A stretch of DNA of 13,605 nt from an uncultured bacterium (GCA_937893485.1 CALBJL010000069.1:1-13605), one strand, 5' to 3'; positions 1-4,981 are shown, counted from the stretch's first letter. Made by a program: numbers and translations. The notes: generated from the sequence alone by a model not told the origin.

Positions 1-57
1 AGGTATTTTTTTGTGTCAATCTCTTGACCTATTTAAAGTATACAGGAAGCTTTCTGA

Positions 58-97
58 AAAATAAAAAAGCAGCCATACACCGAAATGTAAGGCTGCT
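58..97 (-). terminator. Rho-independent terminator downstream of the DUF4143 ATPase gene
   Basis: Read on the minus strand, AGCAGCC (91-97) pairs perfectly with GGCTGCT (68-74) across a 16-nt loop. It is followed by an interrupted T-run (TTTTT-A-TTTTT). It lies about 80 bp after the ATPase stop codon and points the right way to end that transcript. It is the second hairpin after the gene; the first is at 132-166. Confidence 0.7.
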
Positions 98-131
98 ATG
101 TAACAGGGATTTATCTCCTTCATTGATAAAA

Positions 132-166
132 TATCTCCGTCATTCTTCTTTCAAATGACGGAGATA
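132..166 (-). terminator. 13-bp perfect hairpin just after the ATPase stop codon
   Basis: TATCTCCGTCATT at 132-144 is perfectly complementary to 154-166, with a 9-nt loop. On the minus strand it is followed by only a weak T-rich stretch (TTTTAT). It begins 11 bp after the ATPase stop, so it is probably a terminator or a 3'-end-stabilising hairpin acting with the stronger terminator at 58-97. Confidence 0.5.
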
Positions 167-176
167 ACTGAATTAT

Positions 177-1373
177 TTATTCCTGTAACAGCCACTGGGC
201 AATATCATGAATTTCAATACCTTCATAGCTGTACTTTGGATGTCTGGTTCGTGCGATAATCATTTTCGGATACGCATCTCGAATTTGCAGCAGCGGAGAA
301 CATTCTCTCTCAAAGGTTTCCTGACCTGAAATATTGTCGCTGACCTGAATATAGATTTTCTCGCTGCCTTTCTGGGCTACAAAGTCAATCTCTTTCTGAT
401 ACAGCTTTCCAACATAAACATCGTAACCACGGCGCAGAAGCTCAATACATACCATATTTTCATAAACTCTGCCATAATCCATATTTCTGCTGCCCAGGAT
501 TGCATAACGAATACCTGTATCACACAGATAGAACTTCTCAGAACTTTCCAGATACTTCTTGCCACGAATATCATATCGCTTAATATCATAGAAAACAAAG
601 GCGTTGCACAGATATTTGATGTATCTGCCTACTGTTACATGGTTCGTTGCTACATGATTCGCATTCAAAAGCTGGCTGACCTTGTTCGGAGAAGTCAGAT
701 TGCTGATATTATCCATCAGAAACTCGCTCAGTCTTTGCAAAACGGTTGTATCAGGCAAAGCGTATTTTTGCACCAGATCTCTTGTAACAATCGTCTCATA
801 AACTTCCTTGATATAGGTGGTTCTGTCCCTGTCGTTTGGATAGGCATAGGAGCCAGACAAACCGCCTTTGAAAGAGTATTCATCAAAGAGCTTATCCCTG
901 TCAGCGATGTCTTCGTAGTATTCGCAATATTCCTGAAAGCTGAATGGGAACACATGGATTTCAATATATCGTCCGGTAAAAAGAGTTGCCAGGTCCGCAC
1001 TCAGCAAGAAGGCATTGGAACCAGTCACATAGATGTCGTACTTGTCTTTGGAATAAAGGCTGTTAATAGCCAACTCAAACTTCGGACACATCTGGACTTC
1101 ATCAACAAAGAGGTAGTTGGTTTTGCCTGCTACATAATGCTGCTCCACATAGGAATGGAGAGCATGATATTCCTTGATTTCTTCAAATTCCAAATCCATG
1201 AAGTCAATAAAGATGATATTGATATTCTCACAATTTGCTTTCAGATATTCCATGTATGCCTGCATCAGCTTGGACTTACCAGAGCGACGGATACCAGTAA
1301 TGATCTTGATGTCCGGCGTACCATTTAGCTCAATAATTCTATCGAGGTATTTTTTCCTCACAATCGTTTTCAT
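177..1373 (-). CDS. AAA-family ATPase with DUF4143 C-terminal domain
   Basis: Complete 398-residue protein, the usual length of the AAA_14/DUF4143 family. Residues 27-34 (GIRRSGKS) form the Walker A loop, residues 87-92 (YLFVDE) the Walker B strand, and T117-G-S-N120 a sensor-like strand. The C-terminal DUF4143 part carries the nuclease-like signature E328-I-D330 followed by Y-I-Q343-V, which resembles a PD-(D/E)XK fold without the usual lysine. No signal peptide or membrane segment is seen, so it is probably cytoplasmic. Family members are very common in gut Clostridia and Bacteroidetes, and their substrate is not established, so I assign no specific role. The ATG follows GTGGGTGG, a weak ribosome site. 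The gene has its own promoter (1435-1463) and its own terminators, so it is a stand-alone unit beside decayed conjugation genes and is probably cargo. Confidence 0.85.
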   Translation of the reverse strand: MKTIVRKKYLDRIIELNGTPDIKIITGIRRSGKSKLMQAYMEYLKANCENINIIFIDFMDLEFEEIKEYHALHSYVEQHYVAGKTNYLFVDEVQMCPKFELAINSLYSKDKYDIYVTGSNAFLLSADLATLFTGRYIEIHVFPFSFQEYCEYYEDIADRDKLFDEYSFKGGLSGSYAYPNDRDRTTYIKEVYETIVTRDLVQKYALPDTTVLQRLSEFLMDNISNLTSPNKVSQLLNANHVATNHVTVGRYIKYLCNAFVFYDIKRYDIRGKKYLESSEKFYLCDTGIRYAILGSRNMDYGRVYENMVCIELLRRGYDVYVGKLYQKEIDFVAQKGSEKIYIQVSDNISGQETFERECSPLLQIRDAYPKMIIARTRHPKYSYEGIEIHDIAQWLLQE

Positions 1374-1434
1374 CTATCCACCCACTTTCAAAAGTTCATA
1401 ATTTTTTGAGTTTTGAAACCGAACTGTCACTCTC

Positions 1435-1463
1435 ATTATACAGTCTCAAAATAGTATATGCAA
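1435..1463 (-). promoter_or_regulatory. Sigma-A-type promoter of the DUF4143 ATPase gene
   Basis: On the minus strand TTGCAT (1458-1463) and a consensus TATAAT (1435-1440) are separated by exactly 17 bp. The -10 box is about 60 bp upstream of the ATPase start codon. Confidence 0.75.
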
Positions 1464-1470
1464 GATATTA

Positions 1471-1505
1471 CTTTCAAAAACGCATGATTTTTTATTTTTT
1501 GAAAG
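1471..1505. repeat. 10-bp perfect inverted repeat upstream of the ATPase promoter
   Basis: CTTTCAAAAA (1471-1480) and TTTTTGAAAG (1496-1505) are perfect inverted copies separated by 15 AT-rich bases. Related CTTTCAAAA/TTTTGAAA strings recur at 1385-1393 and 1411-1417, on both sides of the promoter. The dyad starts 8 bp upstream of the -35 box. It could be an operator or a weak terminator; the sequence does not decide. Confidence 0.45.
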
Positions 1506-1514
1506 CGGATATGT

Positions 1515-1536
1515 AAAAGGCAATCCGAAGATTGCC
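1515..1536 (-). terminator. Terminator after the DUF4366 remnant
   Basis: Minus-strand GGCAATC (1530-1536) pairs with GATTGCC (1519-1525) around a stable TTCG tetraloop and is followed by TTTT. It lies about 24 bp past the stop of the DUF4366 remnant and marks the end of the CD1108-DUF4315-DUF4366 transcription unit. Confidence 0.75.
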
Positions 1537-1559
1537 CCAGGCTCAATGCCTGACTTCAA

Positions 1560-2241
1560 TTACACCGGTTCTTTGTCCTCACTGTCGGAAATGATGTCGC
1601 CATCATCTTCCTCGACATAGCCATAATCCTCGTCATCGTCCACATAATCAGCATCTGGATCGGGCTTTTCCTGGGCTTTTTCTTCTTTCTTACCCTTGAG
1701 TTTTTTGAAAGCATAGAATCCGCCGCCACCAGCAAGCAGGAGAATTGTCAAAATGGCAGGAAGAACATTGGGTTTCTTTTCCGGCTCCGGCTCTTGCTCT
1801 TGAACTTCAGTGTCAGGCTCAGATTTGGTTTCTGGCTCAGGAGTCGGCTTGGTTTTCCTCAACAGGTTTCAGCTGTTCCAGTTCTCCTTCATCCATCAAT
1901 TTCATCAGATCAGCTTCGTCTACCTGATTCAAGAAGTGAACCGTTTCTTTGCCCTCATCGTCACGGTCGATAATGAGATAGAAATAATTGCCGGTTTTTG
2001 TTACAACGGTGATAAACTGTTTTCCCGCAGAAGGGTGTTCCCCCTGATCGTCCACCAGTGTCATATTGCCATCCGGAGTAAGCGGCTCCATCGGCTCACT
2101 GGTTTCTGGTACGGTTTCTTCTGTCTGCTCCTGCGTAGTTTCAGCAGGAGCCTCAGAAGCATAGGCAAATGCCGTTGTGGAAAACATCCCTATGCTCAAA
2201 AGCAGCGCCATACAGGTAGCGCCCCAATATTTAATTTTCAT
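1560..2241 (-). pseudogene. Frameshifted DUF4366 (CD1107-family) mobile-element surface protein
   Basis: Two overlapping reading frames together make one DUF4366-type protein of about 230 residues. The upstream frame (1837-2241) starts at ATG 2239-2241. It has a signal peptide (residues 1 to about 26, ending AFA), a Glu/Thr-rich linker, and the family core containing KQFITV, TGNYFYLIIDR and VHFLNQVDEADL. It ends early after a GAGGAAAACC stretch near 1851-1862. The other frame (1560-1862) carries on with a Pro/Glu-rich spacer, one membrane segment (PAILTILLLAGGGGFYAF), a basic stop-transfer and a long acidic tail, exactly the expected C-terminal half. It has no ATG, only a TTG at the overlap. 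One extra base at 1851-1862 explains the split. Family members are membrane-anchored proteins encoded next to conjugation genes in Clostridia elements; their function is unproven. The start overlaps the DUF4315 stop by 11 bp. A sequencing error or programmed frameshift remains possible. Confidence 0.75.
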
Positions 2242-2488
2242 GTGTAGTTTCCTCCTCTGTTACAGATTGAATTGTTTCCGGTTTCGGTGCGGAATCTTCC
2301 GCAAACATTTTAAGCAGTTCGGAAAGCTGGTCAGGGGTCAGGTTCGCAGCGTGTACCATCTCGTGAATCTCGGAGTTTTCTTCCTCACGGTATCTGCGCT
2401 CCAAATCCTTTACTCTGGAATCCCATTCCGCTTTCTTTTTTCGTGCCTTTGCAAGTTCAGCACCCAGCCTTTCTAATTTTGCGCCCAT
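2231..2488 (-). CDS. DUF4315 family conjugative-element protein
   Basis: An 85-residue protein starting at ATG 2486-2488, chosen because a strong AGGAGA ribosome site lies just upstream; longer readings in this frame would overlap the NlpC/P60 coding region. The N-terminal half is a charged coiled coil (KLERLGAELAKARKKKAEWD, continuing to about residue 40). The C-terminal half holds the family pattern IHEMVHAANLTPDQLSELLKM, then an acidic tail. DUF4315 proteins are small cytoplasmic proteins found between the NlpC/P60 and DUF4366 genes of Clostridia ICEs; no molecular function is known to me. Here it sits 19 bp after the NlpC/P60 stop and overlaps the DUF4366 start by 11 bp, so it was translationally coupled. 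It looks intact although both neighbours are broken. Confidence 0.8.
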   Translation of the reverse strand: MGAKLERLGAELAKARKKKAEWDSRVKDLERRYREEENSEIHEMVHAANLTPDQLSELLKMFAEDSAPKPETIQSVTEEETTHEN

Positions 2489-2507
2489 AATTCTCCTTTC
2501 CGGCAGC

Positions 2508-3190
2508 TTAAGGGATTCTGCCAAAGCAGTAAAAGTGCTGCTGCCAATAATTTGTTTGGATGGAAGCATAAGAAATCGGATCACCACAGTGAATCATCAT
2601 TCCATTGCCCACATAAATACCCACATGAGAAGCGCCCGATGTGTTGTAGGTTCCTTGGAAGAAAATCAGATCTCCTGGTTTCGCTTCGGAAGGTGGGATA
2701 ATATCACAGAAATTTTTAAGCCCGTTCGCAGTTTGTCTGCCAACGCTCCAACCGTTGCCACAGTTATTGATGACCCAACTGACAAACCCGGAGCAATCAA
2801 AACTGGTAGAAGGAGAGGAGCCACCCCATAGGGGTTGTGTCCGATTTCATCAAGAGCATAACGGTATTCGTCGTATCCCGGATGGGTAGACTCAATATTG
2901 TCCACCTGGCTTCGCAAATCATTTTCCAAAGCCGTATAATCTTCATCTACCCCCAGAATATCCTCATCTTCCGCAGTAAAAGAAGTCCCCAGCACCACCT
3001 GAGTTCCTCCCTGGAACATGGTAGAACAGGCGGAGAACATTCCGGATATGACCATGAATAACAGTCCTATTGCCAGAACCCAAACATCCACCTTTTTAAT
3101 TAGCAAGTTTTTTTGCAGCAATTTGGCTTCAATTAGCAGGAATGCCTTTTTGATTAGCAAAAACAGGCTTTTTCTTGCTAATGATTAGCT
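2508..3190 (-). pseudogene. Truncated and internally deleted NlpC/P60 (CD1108-family) conjugation hydrolase
   Basis: Remnant of the cell-wall hydrolase that opens peptidoglycan during conjugation. The upstream part (about 2828-3160) keeps a basic stretch, one membrane helix (VWVLAIGLLFMVISGMF) and the family segment DEDYTALENDLRSQ to DEIGHNPY. The sequence then jumps directly into the end of the catalytic domain, in another frame (2508-2822). That frame contains the active-site motif SFDCSGFVSWV, the histidine motif ASHVGIYVGNGMMIHCGDP and the end HFYCFGRIP. The middle of the protein, which in related proteins I recall to be well over 100 residues, is missing. The seam is around 2823-2831 (CCCTATGGGG), which resembles the Pro-Tyr codons before both segments, consistent with deletion across short homology. 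The 5' end is also lost: the frame opens after a stop near 3190, with only TTG available as start. The catalytic Cys and His survive but are out of frame. Confidence 0.8.
3091..3188. repeat. Short degenerate repeats at the truncated 5' edge of the CD1108 remnant
   Basis: CCTTTTT(A/G)ATTAGCAA occurs near 3091-3106 and again near 3135-3150. ATTAGCA also occurs between them, and an inverted pair ATTAGCAA/TTGCTAAT flanks 3153-3182. They lie where the hydrolase should have a lysine/alanine-rich cytoplasmic segment, so they may be a decayed low-complexity coding repeat. The following stretch to 3305 shows no gene. Confidence 0.35.
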
Positions 3191-3304
3191 GGAAATTTTG
3201 TTTTTTCACCAGAGTTCGATGTCTGTTTGTGGTGCTACAAAAAATTTTTTAAAGTAATTATGGCTCTAAGATCAGATGCAGTGGTCATCTACGACTGAAA
3301 ACAA

Positions 3305-3341
3305 ATAAAGCCGAAAACCCTTGAAAATAAAGGCTTTCGGC
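3305..3341 (-). terminator. Terminator downstream of the tRNA-Arg 3' half
   Basis: Minus-strand GCCGAAA (3335-3341) pairs with TTTTCGGC (3310 side), with an inner CCTTT/AAGGG stem, followed by a T-run. It is 9 nt past the CCA end of the tRNA half at 3351. The ~38-bp sequence is repeated with a single base difference at the same distance behind the complete tRNA-Arg at 4637, so the two tRNA 3' flanks share ancestry. Confidence 0.7.
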
Positions 3342-3350
3342 GTTATGAGC

Positions 3351-3397
3351 TGGCGTCCATAAGAGGATTTGAACCTCCGACCCCTCGCTTAGGAGGC
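3351..3397 (-). pseudogene. 3' half of a split tRNA-Arg(CCU)
   Basis: On the minus strand this reads from the anticodon loop CTCCTAA (anticodon CCT) through GCGAG and a complete T-arm (GGAGG, loop TTCAAAT, CCTCT) to the acceptor strand TATGGAC, discriminator G and encoded CCA (3351-3353). There is no D-arm or 5' acceptor strand upstream; what precedes the loop does not look like tRNA. The acceptor strand TATGGAC is a perfect partner of GTCCATA at 4789-4795, which starts the 5' half at 4754-4795. The two halves are 1.4 kb apart and once formed, or closely resemble, a single gene. Joined, they fold into a normal tRNA-Arg with one mismatch in the anticodon stem. Confidence 0.8.
3386..3397. other. 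Attachment-site core, left copy
   Basis: CGCTTAGGAGGC is an exact 12-bp direct repeat of 4754-4765. It spans the anticodon loop and adjoining stem of the split tRNA-Arg. Identical blocks exactly at the break point of a split tRNA are what a tyrosine-recombinase crossover leaves at the two ends of an integrated element. Confidence 0.7.
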
Positions 3398-3479
3398 AAA
3401 TCGAGACTTCCGGGTTATCCGTTTTGTAACGTATTCGTGACGTTTGTACCCGGTTTCTGTATTTTCTCCGTGACGATTA

Positions 3480-3559
3480 TAGAGACATCAAGCCGATTAA
3501 AACTGGTTACCACGGCTTATACTTAAAAATGCAACTGTACAAATAGCTTGATGTCTCTA
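3480..3559. repeat. 14-bp perfect inverted repeat with 52-bp spacer
   Basis: TAGAGACATCAAGC (3480-3493) is perfectly inverted at 3546-3559. The spacer contains ACTGTACAA (3534-3542), a string found twice more on the other side of the integrase fragment. Just before it, CGTGACG occurs twice (about 3436-3442 and 3469-3475). This is a plausible recombinase or accessory-protein binding region next to the element end. No gene is visible between 3398 and 3737. Confidence 0.5.
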
Positions 3560-3575
3560 CAAAATATCACTCACT

Positions 3576-3616
3576 AAACCACAATTTCGTTTATCGAAGT
3601 TGTGGTTTTCTTTTTA
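3576..3616 (+). terminator. Strong plus-strand terminator upstream of the RepA-like gene
   Basis: AAACCACAATTTCG (3576-3589) pairs with 3595-3608 over 14 bp, with one G-T pair and a 5-nt loop. It is followed by TTTTCTTTTT. No plus-strand gene precedes it now, so it probably served a gene lost by deletion, or it insulates the ATPase gene downstream. Confidence 0.7.
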
Positions 3617-3625
3617 CATGAAAAA

Positions 3626-3697
3626 AGCTTCTGTATAGGCAAATACACAGAAGCTCAGACCATGCTATGAAATACGATATATCACATTATAGCATGG
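3626..3697. repeat. Two tandem hairpins in the leader of the RepA-like gene
   Basis: AGCTTCTGT (3626-3634) pairs with 3647-3655, and CCATGCTAT (3660-3668) pairs with 3689-3697; both stems are perfect 9-mers. They sit between the terminator at 3576-3616 and the ribosome site at 3723. They could be operators, attenuator stems or replication-protein binding iterons; the sequence does not say which. Confidence 0.45.
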
Positions 3698-3737
3698 CGA
3701 ATCTCAAAATACAATAGTACGCAAAGGAGTATTCGCA

Positions 3738-4064
3738 ATGAACGAATTGACTGCAACCATGAAAACCGAAGAAGCAATAAAAGAAAAAATAAGGGAGAGC
3801 CGCTTTGAATCCATCAACGGAAAAGACTTGATGGAAATGGATTTGCCACCGCTCCATTACACCATCAGCACCCTTTTGCCACATGGCTTCTTTATCCTCG
3901 CAGGTGGTGCTAAAGTGGGTAAATCGTGGCTTGCCGAGCAGATATCCTACGCTGTTGCCAGCGGTGGGCAAATCTGGGGCTATCAAGCCATACAGTCCGA
4001 GGTTTTGTATCTCGGTCTGGAAGATACCGTAACACGCTTACAGAGCCGTTTTGGGACTTCCTAA
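3738..4064 (+). pseudogene. N-terminal fragment of a RepA-like AAA ATPase
   Basis: The first ~105 residues of a RecA/RepA-type ATPase of the kind carried by Firmicutes integrative elements. They show Walker A (GGAKVGKS, about residues 56-63), then VLYLGLED as the Walker B-like strand, then TRLQSRF. The family is normally over 300 residues and acts as a hexameric helicase or replication protein. Here the gene stops a few codons after a junction near 4048, where integrase sequence begins in a different frame. The ATG follows a good AAAGGAG ribosome site with 8-nt spacing, so a truncated peptide could still be made. It lies inside the segment bounded by the 12-bp attachment repeats. Confidence 0.75.
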
Positions 4065-4404
4065 AGTAGATCTGTATAGCCTAAGGCACTTCTCTATCAC
4101 AAAGAAACTGGCGATTAACGGGCATGACTATGTAAGCTTGGCAAAAGATACCGCTCACCGCCAATTAGGTACGATACAGGACTATTACGAAACGCCAGAG
4201 GACAGCGTAAGAATTGATACGGCAAAAGCGATTGGAAAATTCCTTATCCGCTCTGACGAATCGGATTCTGAAGCCAAAGTGAAAATTTCTCTGGAAGATG
4301 AAGATTTTGCAAAAAAGCTTGAGAAAGTGGCTTCTGATTCAGCCGGAAAACAGATGCTTGAGTTTGCTATCGCCATGTACGAGAAGAACAATTCGGACAA
4401 ATAG
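4048..4404 (+). pseudogene. C-terminal fragment of a tyrosine recombinase (integrase)
   Basis: About 115 residues from the end of an integrase. The segment VDLYSLRHFSITKKLAINGH holds the Arg-His catalytic pair (LRH), AHRQLGTIQDYYE holds the last His and the nucleophilic Tyr, and an acidic tail follows. The N-terminal arm-binding and core-binding domains and the first catalytic Arg are missing. The frame opens at a TTG directly at the junction with the RepA-like fragment, so it has no natural start: a deletion has joined the front of one element gene to the back of another. The fragment reads toward the tRNA-Arg genes, the usual placement of an integrase beside its attachment site. It is the likely source of the tRNA-Arg integrations seen here, but is now inactive. 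Confidence 0.75.
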
Positions 4405-4458
4405 GGGGCATTCGACACCAACTGTATTTAACATCGCGAATCACCTAAATATTCGGCT

Positions 4459-4489
4459 ACTGTACAAAGTCCTTGAATTTACTGTACAA
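4459..4489. repeat. Pair of ACTGTACAA repeats, candidate integrase arm sites
   Basis: ACTGTACAA occurs at 4459-4467 and 4481-4489, 22 bp apart (two helical turns), and a third time at 3534-3542 near the other end of the same element. All three have the same orientation. Short direct repeats inside both ends are typical arm-type sites of tyrosine recombinases. Otherwise 4405-4552 holds nothing gene-like. Confidence 0.5.
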
Positions 4490-4552
4490 TATAAGCGATA
4501 CGAAACACACGAACCATGATTCCCTTGCAGCAATAAAAGAGAAAAACCTTTC

Positions 4553-4580
4553 CAAGCGAAGCTTGACTATTTTTTCTTTT
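4553..4580 (+). terminator. Weak plus-strand terminator after the integrase fragment
   Basis: CAAGC (4553-4557) and GCTTG (4561-4565) form a 5-bp stem with a GAA loop, followed by ATTTTTTCTTTT. The stem is short but the T-run is good. It faces the opposing tRNA terminator at 4590-4627. Confidence 0.4.
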
Positions 4581-4589
4581 ACTGCTCAA

Positions 4590-4627
4590 TAAAAAGCCGA
4601 AAACCCTTGAAAACAAAGGCTTTCGGC
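4590..4627 (-). terminator. Terminator of the tRNA-Arg(CCU) transcript
   Basis: On the minus strand GCCGAAA (4621-4627) pairs with TTTCGGC (4596 side), with an inner CCTTTG/CAAGG stem, followed by TTTTT. It starts 9 nt after the CCA end of the tRNA at 4637. It is a near-identical copy of 3305-3341. Confidence 0.8.
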
Positions 4628-4636
4628 GTTGTTATC

Positions 4637-4713
4637 TGGTGCGCCAAAAGGGATTCGAACCCCCGGCCTTCCCCTTAGGAGGGGGACGCTCTATCCAACT
4701 GAGCTATTGACGC
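4637..4713 (-). tRNA. tRNA-Arg, anticodon CCT
   Basis: Complete and well folded. Acceptor GCGTCAA pairs with TTGGCGC (one G-T pair). The D-arm is GCTC/GAGC, the anticodon stem is TCCCC/GGGGA around loop CTCCTAA, the variable loop is AGGCC, and the T-arm is GGGGG with loop TTCGAAT. Discriminator A and CCA are encoded. It decodes AGG. No promoter is visible in the 40 bp upstream, so it probably depends on read-through from promoters at 4810-4838 and 4951-4979, passing through two tRNA 5' halves that would be trimmed by RNase P. It lies inside the element bounded by the 12-bp att repeats. It is the only complete CCU tRNA in the window. Confidence 0.95.
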
Positions 4714-4753
4714 ATATAACAAATGAAATTGTAAATAGTGAGGATTAAACAAC

Positions 4754-4765
4754 CGCTTAGGAGGC
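4754..4765. other. Attachment-site core, right copy
   Basis: Exact 12-bp direct repeat of 3386-3397, placed on the anticodon loop of the tRNA 5' half. The distance between copies is 1,368 bp, which defines the present size of the element remnant. Confidence 0.7.
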
Positions 4766-4795
4766 GTGTGCTCTATCCAGCTGAGCTATATGGAC
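4754..4795 (-). pseudogene. 5' half of a split tRNA-Arg(CCU)
   Basis: Minus-strand GTCCATA (acceptor), TA, D-arm GCTC/GAGC with loop AGCTGGATA, then CACGC and the anticodon loop CTCCTAA followed by GCG. Homology to tRNA then stops; the next bases (GTTGTTTAAT) form no anticodon stem, variable loop or T-arm. The missing 3' half with the matching acceptor strand is at 3351-3397. Its own promoter is at 4810-4838. Confidence 0.8.
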
Positions 4796-4809
4796 GTGTC
4801 TGATATATG

Positions 4810-4838
4810 ATTATAGCCCGATCAAAGTCGAACTGCAA
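4810..4838 (-). promoter_or_regulatory. Promoter upstream of the second tRNA 5' half
   Basis: Minus-strand TTGCAG (4833-4838), a 17-bp spacer and a consensus TATAAT (4810-4815). The tRNA half starts 15 bp after the -10 box. Because that tRNA is broken, the useful product of this promoter today would be the complete tRNA-Arg at 4637-4713. Confidence 0.7.
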
Positions 4839-4878
4839 TCCCTTATTTAGTTTATTTGAGGTGACCGTTGTAACGCAA

Positions 4879-4918
4879 CCTTAGGAGGAACTTGTTATAT
4901 CCATTTAACTATGAGAAC
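4879..4918 (-). pseudogene. 5' half of another tRNA-Arg(CCU), partner not in window
   Basis: Minus-strand GTTCTCA (acceptor), TA, D-arm GTTA/TAAC with loop AATGGATA, then AGTTC and anticodon loop CTCCTAA. The bases after the loop (GGTTGCGTT) cannot pair with AGTTC and no T-arm follows, so the tRNA is cut at the anticodon loop like the one at 4754-4795. A 3' half with acceptor TGAGAAC is not present anywhere in the window; it may lie left of position 1. A strong promoter (4951-4979) stands directly upstream, so this is probably the original chromosomal gene. Confidence 0.65.
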
Positions 4919-4950
4919 CAAAACTGCCTGCACCTTGTACAAACAGTTAT

Positions 4951-4979
4951 ATTTTAACGATAATCGGATCTAATGTCAA
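4951..4979 (-). promoter_or_regulatory. Strong promoter for the tRNA-Arg region
   Basis: Minus-strand consensus TTGACA (4974-4979), a 17-bp spacer and TAAAAT (4951-4956). It begins 3 bp before the stop codon of the DUF3881 gene and is about 33 bp upstream of the first tRNA 5' half. Confidence 0.8.
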
Positions 4980-4981
4980 TC

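Noticed and set aside
639..1328. Long plus-strand open frame (229 codons) opposite the ATPase gene
   Set aside because: It lies entirely antisense to a gene with clear motifs, has no ribosome site or recognisable domain, and is a codon-bias shadow.
2231..2587. Longer 118-residue version of the DUF4315 protein
   Set aside because: The extra N-terminal residues overlap the end of the NlpC/P60 coding region; the strong AGGAGA site and family start point to the ATG at 2486-2488.
2666..2822. Continuation of the upstream CD1108 frame after HNPY as genuine protein sequence
   Set aside because: That frame reads VAPLLLPVLIAPGLS with no family match, while the adjacent frame encodes the exact NlpC/P60 motif SFDCSGFVSW.
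3060..3200. Candidate CRISPR-like or iteron array from the ATTAGCAA repeats
   Set aside because: Only a few imperfect units with uneven spacing, better explained as decayed low-complexity coding sequence.
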